From Phormidesmis sp963789215 (lineage in GTDB: Bacteria; Cyanobacteriota; Cyanobacteriia; Phormidesmidales; Phormidesmidaceae), in assembly GCA_963789215.1 (NCBI GenBank), contig CAWBJY010000012.1:124001-188000 (forward strand): a DNA stretch of 64,000 nucleotides, written 5' to 3'. This document shows positions 44,201 through 53,700 of the stretch, piece after piece. The notes beneath the pieces are model-generated. The model did no database searches and had not been told where the DNA came from. It worked only from the letters and a program-made list of their open reading frames with translations. Each line of letters begins with the position of its first letter. Position 1 is the stretch's first letter. The translations under genes and the position numbers were made by a program.

Positions 44201-47133
44201 GATCGCTTCCAAGAAGGCACATACAGCCAGTCAGCCACATTCAGCTGACGCGATACCGGCCTAAACTGCTGTAGGTCGAGACCACCGCTGGCAGTATCCG
44301 CCTCAATCCAGTAGCGCTGACGCTCGAAGGGATAGGTCGGCAGCGGCAGGCGGCGGCGCTGTTCTGCCTGGTAAAAGCTGCGCCAGTCCACGTCTAGGCC
44401 CGCTGACCAGAGGCTGCCGAGGGTTTGCAGCACAAAGGCCACATCGCAGCGCGTTTCTTTGGGATGGCGCAAGGAGGTGAGGCACTGATGGCTGGGCTTG
44501 AGATCTGGGTGCTGCTTGGCAAACTGAGTGAGGGTGCGTCCGGGGCCGACTTCTAGCAAAATCGCGTTGGCATCTTGCAGTAGCTGGGTCACTGCCGGGG
44601 CAAACTGCACCGCTTGCCGCAGATGCGCCGCCCAGTAATGAGGGTCAGTCGCCTGCGCTTCGCTAATCCAGGTGCCGCTGACGTTGGATAAATATGGCAG
44701 CGTGGGCGGATTTAGCGTTACCGACTGAACCTGCTGGGTAAAGGCTGGCAGAATCGCGTCCATCATGGCCGAATGGAAGGCGTGGGAGGTTCGCAGCAAA
44801 CGGCAGCTCGGCGTTAAGGTATCGGCTTCACTTTGACGCTCTAAATCTTGCTGTAGCGCTTCGATGCGATCGCTCGGGCCAGAAACTACACACGAGGGGC
44901 CGTTGACGGTGGCTAAAGATAGGGCTGGATATGACTTGAGAAGATCTTGAACCTCGCTGGGTGGGAGTGCGATCGCCAACATGCTGCCCGCCGGTAGCGA
45001 CTGCATAAGCTGCCCACGCATCGCCACGAGCCTTAGCCCGTCTTCTAGCGAAAACACACCGGCCAAGCAAGCTGCCACATACTCGCCGATACTGTGACCG
45101 ACCATTGCCTGAGGCTGAATGCCCCAAGCCATCCATAACTGAGCCAGGGCGTACTCCACCACGAACAGCGCTGGCTGGGTGAAGGCTGTCTGGTTAAGCT
45201 TTGAGACAAGTTTTGAGGTATGAGAATTTTGGGCATCTGGCGCTTGCGTCGGAAACTCAGCTGGATAGAGTACGCCGCGAATGTCTTCACCCAAAAGCGG
45301 CTGCAAAATTGCCGCACACTGGTCAATCACCTCTTGAAAAATCGGCTCTTGGCTGTAGAGATCTCGCCCCATATTTACGTATTGGCTGCCCTGCCCCGAA
45401 AACATAAAGCAGACTGAAGCGCCTTCTTTGCAGCGGGTTGCCGCAATCTCGGCGGCTGCCCACGAGTCTAGAATTGCGATCGCATCTTTCGCCGTTGAAG
45501 CCACTAGCGCCCGACGATGATCTAGCCCTTTGCGGCCCCGGTTGAGGGTAAAGGCTACGTCTGCAAAATTCGCGGTCGTATTTAAGTTAGGGGTTGCCTT
45601 TAGATGAGCCGCTAGATTGGCTGCCAAAGTAGTAAGAGCAGTCGGCGTTTTGGCCGATAGTCCAATCACCTGAGCCGTGCGGCTGGGTGCTGAACTGGCT
45701 TCTGGGCTAGCCGGGATAACTGGGGCTTCTTCCATCACCACATGGGCATTAGTGCCACCGATGCCAAAGGCACTTACGCCTGCCCGCCGAGGTTCGCCGT
45801 CAGAGTGCCAGTCTTTTAGCTCCGTATTGACGTAAAAAGGACTCTCGCTAAAGCCAATTGCCGGGTTGGGCGACTTGAAGTGCAGACTAGGGGGAATCTG
45901 CTTGTGACGCAGCGCCATCGCTGTTTTGATCAGTCCAGCCATGCCTGCGGCGGTATCGAGGTGGCCAATATTGGTTTTGACTGAGCCGAGCGCGCAAAAC
46001 TGCGTGGGGAAGCTGGCGGCTGAGTCAGGATCTTCTGAAGTTTCGTCGTCCATTCCCCCCTTCTGAAAAGCCTGCGTCAGCGCGGCTAGCTCAATCGGAT
46101 CGCCCAAAACGGTGCCCGTGCCGTGGGCTTCGATGTAGCTAATCGTGGTGGGATCGACGCCTGCGATCGCCTGCGCCTCCGCAATTACTGCCGCCTGTCC
46201 GCTCACGCTAGGGGCGGTATAGCCCACCTTGTCACTGCCGTCATTATTCACGGCTGAGCCTTTAATCACCGCCTGAATGGTGTCGCCATCGTCAATGGCA
46301 TCGCTTAGCCGCTTGAGCAAAACGGTGGCCACGCCGCTGCCGCCAACGGTGCCCTGAGCCTGAGCGTCAAAAGCGCGGCAGTGACCATCAGGCGAGAGAA
46401 TCATCCCCGGCTCGTACAGATAGCCCTGATTCTGGGCCACGCGCAAAGACGCGGCTCCGGCTAAGGCCATGTCGCATTCTCCGTTGAGCAAGCTCTGACA
46501 GGCCATGTGAACGGCCACCAGCGAGGTAGAACAGGCCGTTTGAACGCTGACGCTGGGGCCTTTGAGGTTGAGCTTGTAGGAAACTAAGGTGGGCAAAAAG
46601 TCTTTGTCGTTGCGGATGATTGCTTGGTAGCCCACAGCCCCGCCGGACTGTTGCAAATGGGGATATAGGCAAGAGAGCAGGTAGGTATTGACGCCGACGC
46701 CTGCATAAACTGCGATCGCGCCCTCATACTGATCCGCCGTGTAGCCGCCCTGCTCTAGCACCGTCCAAGCCTGCTCCAAGAACAGTCGATGCTGAGGATC
46801 GATCATTTCGGCCTCGCGGGGGCTAAAGCCAAAAAATGCCGCATCAAATTCTTCAATCCCGTCTAGCACCACCCCGGCCTTTACATAGCCAGGCTCTTGC
46901 AGCACAAACGACGGTACGCCAGCGGCCTTCAGCTCATCGTCTGAAAAGGTCCGCACCGACTCGTGACCGTCGCGAAGATTTTGCCAAAACGCATCGACCG
47001 ATTCAGCGTCAGGAAACCGACCGGCCATGCCAATAATGGCGATATCAGTATCGCTGATTGCCTGCGGATCGGTGTCTATATCAGGTAGTGACTGATCAGG
47101 CGGTGATTGAATTGCGTCAGGCTGGCTGTTCAT
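41278..47133 (-). CDS. Terminal PKS module, KS-AT-KR-ACP-TE
   Basis: A 1951-residue type I polyketide synthase. KS ~25-450 has the active Cys in VQTACSTSL (~200), His in EAHGTGT and NIGHLDTA. AT ~520-840 has GHSIGE (~679) and HAFH (~785), indicating malonyl-CoA. The KR pair ~920-1450 has a structural half first, then TGGTGGVG (~1246) and the Tyr of YCAANDF (~1405). ACP ~1540-1610 has the FELGGDSLSS serine (~1576). TE ~1690-1940 has the GWSMGG nucleophile (~1745). It should add one malonyl unit to the peptidyl chain, reduce the keto group to hydroxyl (statine-like) and release the product. ATG 47133 is chosen over TTG 47151. It is followed by devB. Confidence 0.95.
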   Translation of the reverse strand: MNSQPDAIQSPPDQSLPDIDTDPQAISDTDIAIIGMAGRFPDAESVDAFWQNLRDGHESVRTFSDDELKAAGVPSFVLQEPGYVKAGVVLDGIEEFDAAFFGFSPREAEMIDPQHRLFLEQAWTVLEQGGYTADQYEGAIAVYAGVGVNTYLLSCLYPHLQQSGGAVGYQAIIRNDKDFLPTLVSYKLNLKGPSVSVQTACSTSLVAVHMACQSLLNGECDMALAGAASLRVAQNQGYLYEPGMILSPDGHCRAFDAQAQGTVGGSGVATVLLKRLSDAIDDGDTIQAVIKGSAVNNDGSDKVGYTAPSVSGQAAVIAEAQAIAGVDPTTISYIEAHGTGTVLGDPIELAALTQAFQKGGMDDETSEDPDSAASFPTQFCALGSVKTNIGHLDTAAGMAGLIKTAMALRHKQIPPSLHFKSPNPAIGFSESPFYVNTELKDWHSDGEPRRAGVSAFGIGGTNAHVVMEEAPVIPASPEASSAPSRTAQVIGLSAKTPTALTTLAANLAAHLKATPNLNTTANFADVAFTLNRGRKGLDHRRALVASTAKDAIAILDSWAAAEIAATRCKEGASVCFMFSGQGSQYVNMGRDLYSQEPIFQEVIDQCAAILQPLLGEDIRGVLYPAEFPTQAPDAQNSHTSKLVSKLNQTAFTQPALFVVEYALAQLWMAWGIQPQAMVGHSIGEYVAACLAGVFSLEDGLRLVAMRGQLMQSLPAGSMLAIALPPSEVQDLLKSYPALSLATVNGPSCVVSGPSDRIEALQQDLERQSEADTLTPSCRLLRTSHAFHSAMMDAILPAFTQQVQSVTLNPPTLPYLSNVSGTWISEAQATDPHYWAAHLRQAVQFAPAVTQLLQDANAILLEVGPGRTLTQFAKQHPDLKPSHQCLTSLRHPKETRCDVAFVLQTLGSLWSAGLDVDWRSFYQAEQRRRLPLPTYPFERQRYWIEADTASGGLDLQQFRPVSRQLNVADWLYVPSWKRSQLPDALAAELTIRANPLTWLIFLDGCGVGDRLVERLRGLGQSVWTVVPGDRWQVKGNQARDQMGDRALTINPDNPADFDRMIEYLQQRNQRPTKIIHGWTLTAATQPDFSLASVHQTQRLGLHTLLSLAQSLGKQPHFPDTDLIAIVNGVHEVTGDEPTLPAQSTLLAPIKVLPLEYPHLKCRSLDIVLPAGDRTYPAQAIDLLLAECLSASPDTDIAYRGRTRWLPTYIPAQGSKLDKPSETDDTVNSTSPVPRLRPQGVYLITGGTGGVGLSLAQYLASTVQARLVLVKRSEFLPQDQWQTWLAAHDDDEPTAQIIRSLQAVEAAGGKVKVLSGDVACVEDMARVVAEAEAEFGPINGVIHCAGLADKGGIVQARSRADSDRILAAKVQGTLVLHQVLSHRSLDIFVLSSSLSATLYKTLFGQVAYCAANDFLDAFAIHQSTHRDTFTLSIDWTEWLEVGMAVAAKSAAHDKESSRANAMADQLPIGDLILGIKPTEGQAAFDRLLRQSAPRVVVSTQDLDALLQQQAAFDPHEFLQQFLLRQTPDANATQYPRPPLSVAYVAPHSPLEFFLSQLWQDFLGIQPVGMNDNFFELGGDSLSSLGLTTQLQQKLGVELSSNVLLDNATIATLTTYLQDTYAEELAAFEGQTFEAEAAPPEPEPEPPAITAAIAPTNGSSLSLLRMRQGNQDVYSPLFFVHPIGGGVACYTTLLRSLDPQRPFYGLRAAGLDDGQKPHTNIQAMARDYIAAIKTVQPNGPYTLGGWSMGGVVAYEMAQQLNAQGTTQQTTQQTTAVIMLDSPAPIQKEGAEPSLSQLLVFARSLEIPDAQTQPLALSERFRALALADQLEEIRRRAVAVKVLPESFGRSHMLALYNVFQSNDTALKQYVATPDVTGAPMFWVQAQETSSITSDRDALGWQQLVGHRLRVVQARGDHYSMVKSPHVQALGELIETYLQSVQQQSVQQPSVLPLLR

Positions 47134-47193
47134 TTCAGGATCTCGCTTCAACAGGAATAGGGAGGACGACAGGGGGGATGGTTTGGAGCCAGG

Positions 47194-50100
47194 TCAACTG
47201 CGACGGTGCTGCTGCCGGGCCTGTCGCCGCTGCGCCACGGTAGACTGCTGACGGCTGCGGGCGGCCTGACGCTGCTGCCCCTGCTGCGCCGCCGAAGCGG
47301 TGGACTGCTTTTGATCCAGATATTGAGCCAGGCTGGCAATCGTGGGGTACTGGAACATCTCCACAATGGTTAGGCTGCTGTCTAGCTGCGTTTGGAGCTG
47401 GGTATGAACCTGCACCATCAGCAGAGAATGGCCACCCAAATCAAAGAAGTTGTCTTGAGCGCCGATTTCGGTTTGCTGAAGCGCCTCCTGCCAAATGCTG
47501 GCGATCGCCCGTTCGTTTTGGGTTTTGGGGGTGACAAAGGCGACCTCTCGCTGCGAGATATCGCTCTCCGTGGGGGCTGGCAGCGCCTTGCGGTCTACCT
47601 TGCCATTGGCCGTTAGCGGTATTTCATCGAGGGTGACAAACACAGCGGGCACCATGTAGCTCGGGAGCTGCTCTCGCAGGGCGCGTCGCAGTATCCCAGC
47701 GCCTGTTGCGGCATCGGCATCGGCATCGGCGTTCATCACCACGTAGGCGCAAAGTCTGCGATCGCCCGCCTGCGGTTCCCACACCACTACCACCGCTTCA
47801 CTAACGCCCTTCTGCTGCACCAGCAAAGCCTCAATTTCACCTAGCTCTACCCGAAAGCCGCGCACCTTTACTTGAGTGTCAATCCGTCCCAAAAACTCAA
47901 TTACGCCATCGGGCCGGTAGCGGCCAATGTCACCGGTTTTGTACAGCTTGGCGTCAGATCTGGTTTCAAATGGATCGGGGATAAACCGCTGAGCCGTTAG
48001 CTCCGGGCGATTGAGGTAGCCCAGCGCCACGCCTAGCCCGCCGATATGCAGCTCGCCAGGGCTGCCCACCGGCACCGGCTGAAGCTGCTCGTCTAAAATA
48101 TGAAACTTTTGATTGTCCAGCGGCTGACCGTAGGGAATGCTCGTCCACGCCGGATCAACCGAGTCAATGGGATAGCAAATTGACCAAATAGAGCCTTCTG
48201 TAGCTCCGCCCAAGCTGTTCACCGAAATGGCTGGGTTGTCGGCTAGCTGCTTAATCTGCTCGGGCAGGGTAACTGAAATCGCATCCCCGCTCATCATCAC
48301 CACCCGCAGGCTCGCCGGTATCCGCTGATGATTGAGCAGGACATGGTTGGCAAACAGCTCCATCACCGCTGGAGCCGTATCCCACAGCGTGACCTGATGC
48401 TGCGCCATCAGTGCCAGCCACCGCGCCGGATCGAGCGCGGCTTCAGGCTCTGGAATGACGATGGCACCACCCACCGCCAGCAGCCCAAAAATGTCGTACA
48501 CCGACAGATCAAAGCTGAGCGAAGACAGACCCAGCACTCGGTCGGTTGGCCCCACCTGATAGCGGCGATTGATATCTGCTAGCGTATTGACCGCACCCCG
48601 ATGGTCGATCATGACGCCTTTAGGTTTACCGGTAGAGCCGGAGGTATAGATGACGTAGGCTAGGTCGGTTGACTGCCGCGTACAGAACAAATCTTCAGTC
48701 GGGTATTGAGCCAAGCTGATCGCATCTTCACCATCTAAGTAGACCATTCGAGCCTGCGCGCCGAGCTGAGAAAGCCGCTCCTGCAAATGAGACTGGGTGA
48801 GCAATACCGTCACTTGGGCATCGCTGAGCATGTGAGATAGCCGCTCTGCCGGATAGGTCGGATCCATTGGCACGTATACGCCGCCCGCTTTGAGTACGCC
48901 TAGCAGCGCCACTACCATTTCTAGCGATCGCTCCATACAAATGCCCGCAAACATTCCAGGCTCAACGCCATTGGCAGCCAAAGCGTGAGCGAGCTGATTA
49001 GCACGGGCATTTAGCTCGCCGTATGTAAGCGTCTGTGCTTGAAAGATAGCTGCGATCGCGGTAGGGGTCTGCGCAGCTTGCGCTTCAAATAGCTGATGAA
49101 TGCAGGTGTCAGCCGGGTAGGGCGCGGCGGTTTGGTTCCAGTCCACGACAATTTTTTGACGCTCTGCCGCATTCAGCAGTGGCAGCATCAACAGCGGCTG
49201 CTGAGGATTGCTGACGATGCCAGCGAGCAGCGTTTGAAACTGGTCGATCATTCGCTCGGCGGTGGCCGCATCAAACAAATCTCGGTTGTATTCCCAGAGG
49301 CCAGTGAGCGTATCGCCGGTTTCTGCCATCGTCACGGTGAGGTCGAACTTGGCCGTGGGATTGTCCAGGCTCAGCGGCGTCAGGGTCAAATCGGCAAGCG
49401 CCGTCTGAGCCATGGGCGCATTTTGCAGTACAAACATCACCTGGAACAAAGGGCTGTAGCTGAGCGTTCGCTCTGTTTTGAGCGCATCTACTAGCTGCTC
49501 AAACGGCACGTCTTGATGCTCGTAGGCCGAGAGTGCAGTGTGCTGAACGCGCTCTAAGAAGGTCGTAAAAGACGGATTGCCTGAGCAGTCGTTGCGCAGC
49601 AGCAGGGTGTTAACAAAAAAGCCGATTAGCGGCTCTAGCGCCTTGCGCGTTCGGTTGGCAATGGGGGAGCCGATCACCACATCTTCTTGATGGCTTAGCC
49701 GGAACAGCAGCACGGCCAAGGCTCCTTCTAGCACCATAAACAAAGTGGTGTTGGTCGCTTGGGCAAGCGCTTTGATGCCAGTGGTCAGCTCGGCGGATAG
49801 CTCGAAGGGGCAGGACTGACCGCGGAAGCGATGAACCGGCGGACGGGGGCGATCGCATGGCAGTTCTAATAATGGAGGTGCGCCAGCGAGCTGCTGCTGC
49901 CAGTAGGCAAGCTGAGTGTCGAGGACTTCGCCCTGTAGCCATTCGCGCTGCCAGGAGGCAAAGTCGGCGTATTGAATTGTCAGCGGTGCTAAGGGTGAGG
50001 GAATGTTGTGCGATCGCGCCTGGTAAAGAGCAAACACTTCTTTTACCAGCACCCCCAAAGACCAGCCGTCAGAAATGATGTGGTGCATGGTGATGGCAAC

Positions 50101-50691
50101 CACGGCGATCTCGTCTTCTAGGCGAATAGCCGTCAGGCGCAGCAGCGGCCCGTTGGCCAAGTCGAAGGAAGCCTGAGTGCGCTCGGCAATGTGGGCTTTG
50201 CACTGCTGCCACTGCGCCTGACCATTTGTCTCCCGAAGATCAACAACTTCTAGCGGAAGACTCAAATCCGGGGCAATCACCTGCACGGGCGTACCGTTTT
50301 TCACCTGAAAAGTCGTACGCAGCGCCTCGTGGCGTGTCACCACGGTTTGAATCGCCTGCTCTAGCAGATCGAACCGGAGGGCACCTTCTAGCCGCACCGC
50401 ACTGGCGATGTTGTAGGCCGCACTCGCCCCTTCAAACTGGGCTAAAAACCACAGCCGCTGCTGAGCAAATGACAGTGGCAAAGGCTGAGTGCGATCGGCG
50501 GGTGCGATCGCTGGCATTTTGCTCCCTATCTGACTCGTTGTCTGGGCCGTTTTTTGGCTCCCTATCTGCCCCCCTGTCTGGCTCGTCGCTTTGTCCGCTG
50601 CCTGTTCTCGCAGGCGCTTGAGTAAGAGCGATCGCTTTTCGGGCGATAGCTGCTCTAAGCGTTTTTCAAACGGTTGCGTCGTAGGGTTCAT
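47194..50691 (-). CDS. NRPS module C-A-PCP
   Basis: A 1165-residue synthetase. A short N-terminal helical docking-like part (~1-60: EKRLEQLSPEKRSLLLKRL) precedes the LCL-type C domain (~65-490, HHIISDGWS at ~205). A domain ~500-1010: YTSGSTGKPKG (~684), LGGATEGSIW, YKTGD, RGFRVEL, NGKVDRKALP. PCP ~1050-1115: FFDLGGHSLLMV (~1088). A Gln/Arg-rich tail of ~60 residues follows and may dock to the PKS. My hand-read pocket is DLYDMSLIWK, close to the cysteine code DLYNLSLIWK, so Cys or a small polar residue is the guess. No cyclisation domain is present. ATG 50691 is used; the frame extends 27 codons upstream without homology. Confidence 0.94.
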   Translation of the reverse strand: MNPTTQPFEKRLEQLSPEKRSLLLKRLREQAADKATSQTGGQIGSQKTAQTTSQIGSKMPAIAPADRTQPLPLSFAQQRLWFLAQFEGASAAYNIASAVRLEGALRFDLLEQAIQTVVTRHEALRTTFQVKNGTPVQVIAPDLSLPLEVVDLRETNGQAQWQQCKAHIAERTQASFDLANGPLLRLTAIRLEDEIAVVAITMHHIISDGWSLGVLVKEVFALYQARSHNIPSPLAPLTIQYADFASWQREWLQGEVLDTQLAYWQQQLAGAPPLLELPCDRPRPPVHRFRGQSCPFELSAELTTGIKALAQATNTTLFMVLEGALAVLLFRLSHQEDVVIGSPIANRTRKALEPLIGFFVNTLLLRNDCSGNPSFTTFLERVQHTALSAYEHQDVPFEQLVDALKTERTLSYSPLFQVMFVLQNAPMAQTALADLTLTPLSLDNPTAKFDLTVTMAETGDTLTGLWEYNRDLFDAATAERMIDQFQTLLAGIVSNPQQPLLMLPLLNAAERQKIVVDWNQTAAPYPADTCIHQLFEAQAAQTPTAIAAIFQAQTLTYGELNARANQLAHALAANGVEPGMFAGICMERSLEMVVALLGVLKAGGVYVPMDPTYPAERLSHMLSDAQVTVLLTQSHLQERLSQLGAQARMVYLDGEDAISLAQYPTEDLFCTRQSTDLAYVIYTSGSTGKPKGVMIDHRGAVNTLADINRRYQVGPTDRVLGLSSLSFDLSVYDIFGLLAVGGAIVIPEPEAALDPARWLALMAQHQVTLWDTAPAVMELFANHVLLNHQRIPASLRVVMMSGDAISVTLPEQIKQLADNPAISVNSLGGATEGSIWSICYPIDSVDPAWTSIPYGQPLDNQKFHILDEQLQPVPVGSPGELHIGGLGVALGYLNRPELTAQRFIPDPFETRSDAKLYKTGDIGRYRPDGVIEFLGRIDTQVKVRGFRVELGEIEALLVQQKGVSEAVVVVWEPQAGDRRLCAYVVMNADADADAATGAGILRRALREQLPSYMVPAVFVTLDEIPLTANGKVDRKALPAPTESDISQREVAFVTPKTQNERAIASIWQEALQQTEIGAQDNFFDLGGHSLLMVQVHTQLQTQLDSSLTIVEMFQYPTIASLAQYLDQKQSTASAAQQGQQRQAARSRQQSTVAQRRQARQQHRRS

Positions 50692-50752
50692 AGCCGGGGT
50701 CTGGGTAGAAAGCTTCTTGAGGAACTGGATAGAAGGTGTTAAAGCGACCGGG

Positions 50753-53700
50753 TTAGGTGAGCAAGGCGGCAATCTCCTCCTCTGATAGCCCGTCTAGTTC
50801 GGCCAGCAGCCGGTTCATTTCCTGATCATCGACCTGCGATAGCTGCTGCTGCTCAATTTGCTCGGCCAGTACGGTAATAGTGGGGCGCTCGAAGACGCTG
50901 CGCAGCGCAATGTCGATATGGAAATAGTCCTGAACCCTGACGATTACCTGGGTAGCCAGCAGCGAATGGCCGCCAATTTCAAAAAAGTTGTCTTCGACGC
51001 CGACTTTTTCCAGGTTCAGCACGTCTGCCACGATGCTCGACTAGCGCGGTTTCGGTGTCTGTGCGAGGGGCCACGTATGTCTGCTCTTGGCGAATATCGG
51101 CCCAGTTGGGAGCGGGCAGAGCGCGACGGTCGATTTTGCCATTGGCGGTGAGTGGAAAATTCTCTAGGCAGACGAAAACTGACGGCACCATGTAGGCAGG
51201 CAGGCGGCGCTGAAGCTGCGATCGCAAATCGGCACTTGTGACCGTTTCCTGATCCTGGATCACAACGTAGGCCACCAGCTGCGGATTGCCAGGGCGATCT
51301 TCATGCAGCCGATCTTCACGAACCATAACCAGGCTCTGCTGTACGTCCGGTTGCTGAGCTAGCGCCGTTTCAATTTCACCTAGCTCAATGCGGAAACCGC
51401 GAATTTTTACCTGATGGTCGAAGCGGCCCAAATACTCCAGGTTGCCATCACTCAAGTAGCGAACGCGATCGCCCGTTTTGTATAGCCGAGCGAGCCTATC
51501 ATCGTCAAACGGCGAGGCCACAAATGCCTGAGCGGTTCGCGCTGGCTGATTCAGATAGCCACGCGCCACGCCAGGGCCACCAATATACAGCTCGCCAGGG
51601 ACACCGACAGGCACCAGCCGCTGCTGGGCATCGAGCACATAAATATCCACGTTGGGCAGCGGTTTGCCAATCGCAATTTCCTGACCGAGCCGTTCTGTTT
51701 CTAGCTGATTAGGAATCTCGTATAGGGTCGCCACTACCGTCGTCTCAGTTGGCCCGTAGGTATTGAGTAACCTAGGTGCCTGGGGCTGATTGGCCATCAG
51801 TCGCTGCCACTGTTGCACGCTTTCGACCGCGACCTTTTCTCCGCCAATAATGACGAGCCGAAGACCTTCGATAAATGCGGGCGGCTGTGGCTGTGATTGT
51901 GGCGATGAACATTGAGCGCTGGCTTCGGCCATCAGCTGCTGCCAGTAAGCTGTCGGTAAGTCAAGCACTGTTAGCGATCGCGTTTGGCACTCATTGCGCA
52001 GAGCCGCTAAGCCACCCGCCGCCGCTTCCGTACGCAGCATCAGGGTGCCGCCGCTGAGCAAGCAGGGGTAAATCTCTTCAGCCGCCGTATCAAAGTTGAT
52101 CGAAGCAAACTGAAGCACTTTGTCTTCAGCGCTAAAGCCATAGGCTTGAATTGCGCCCTGGGTAAAGTTCACCAGGGCGCGATGTTCAATTAAGACGCCC
52201 TTGGGCTGGCCCGTAGACCCCGACGTGTAGATGACGTAGGCCAGATGGCTAGGCGTGACGGGTCGAATGGGATTAGTGCTGGGCTGCTGGGCAATCGTCT
52301 GCCAGTCGGTATCGAGGCAAACCTGTTGAATGGTGGCTGGCACGGACAGGGTTGCCACCGATGCCGCAGTGGTGACCATAACCGTCACTTTGGCATCCTC
52401 AAGCATGTAACTCAAGCGATCTGGGGGATAGCTTGGATCGAGCGGCACGTAGGCTCCACCTGCTTTTAAGATGCCAAGCACGCCGATGAGCATTTGGGGC
52501 GATCGCACCGCGCAAAGTCCCACCAATACATCTGGCCCCACGCCCAAATTGATTAAGTGATGGGCTAGCTGGTTTGCCTGCTGGTTTAGCTCGGCATAGG
52601 TCAACGCGCCCGATGGGTGCTCAACTGCAGTTGCCTCTGGCGTTTCTTTGACCTGCTGCTCAAAAAGGGTGTGAATGCAGTCCAGGTTGATATGCGTAGA
52701 GGAGCGATCTTGCTTTGAGGGCAGTAAGTGCGATCGCTCTAATACTGTCAGCATAGAAAGCCGTGAAATCGGCTGCTGGGGCACGCTGACCATGCTCTCT
52801 AAAAGCTGTTGGAAGTGCGTTGTCATCTGTTGAATCGTCGACTCGTTAAACAGATCGCGGTTGTATTCCCACTTGCCCACTAGCTGACCATCCACCGTAT
52901 CCATCGACAGCGTGATGTCAAACGGTGACACGCCCCGCTCTAGCTCAATTTGACTGATACTCAAGCCCGATGGCGTCGTCGTAGAATCAGCCGCTGCGCC
53001 CGGTGTGTTTTGCAAAATAAACATCACTTGAAACAGCCGCGAGTGACTCATATCGCGAGCTGGATTGAGCGCGTCAACTTGTTCAAAGGGCACATTTTGA
53101 TACTGATAGGCCTCTAGCGCTGTTGTTTTAACCCGCTTTAGCAGCTCCATAACCGTCGGATCGCCTGAGAGATCTGAGCGCAGCACTAAGGTATTTAAAA
53201 ATACGCCTATCAGTTTCTCTAGCTGGGGATGGGGGCGATTTGCAATCGTAGACCCTACAGAAATATCTAGCTGGCCGCTATAGCGAGAAAGCAACAGATT
53301 AAAGCCCGTCAGCAAGACCATAAACAAAGTGGCCCCGGCCTGCTGCCCTAGCTGGTTTATCTTTTTGGTCAGCTCGCGGGAAAGCGGCTGATACAAACGC
53401 GCACCGTTAACCGTTTGCATCGCTGGGCGAGGCCGATCGGTCGGCAACTCTAACAGCGCCGGGGCACCTTCGAGCTGTTTTTGCCAGTAGTCTAGCTGCT
53501 GCTGTAACACCTCACCTTGAAGCCACGCTCGATGCCAAACGGTAAAGTCGGCGTATTGAACGGCAAGTGGCTGCAAACTAGCGGCCCGGCCCGCACAAAA
53601 GTCTTCATATAGCCCAACTAGCTCTTGCAGCAACAGATTGATAGACCAGCCGTCTGAAGAAATATGGTGCGTGCAAAATAGCAGCACATGCGCTTGCTCT

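Noticed and set aside
49096..49494. 132-codon plus-strand frame antisense to the NRPS
   Set aside because: Overlaps a conserved synthetase region completely; no protein-like motif.
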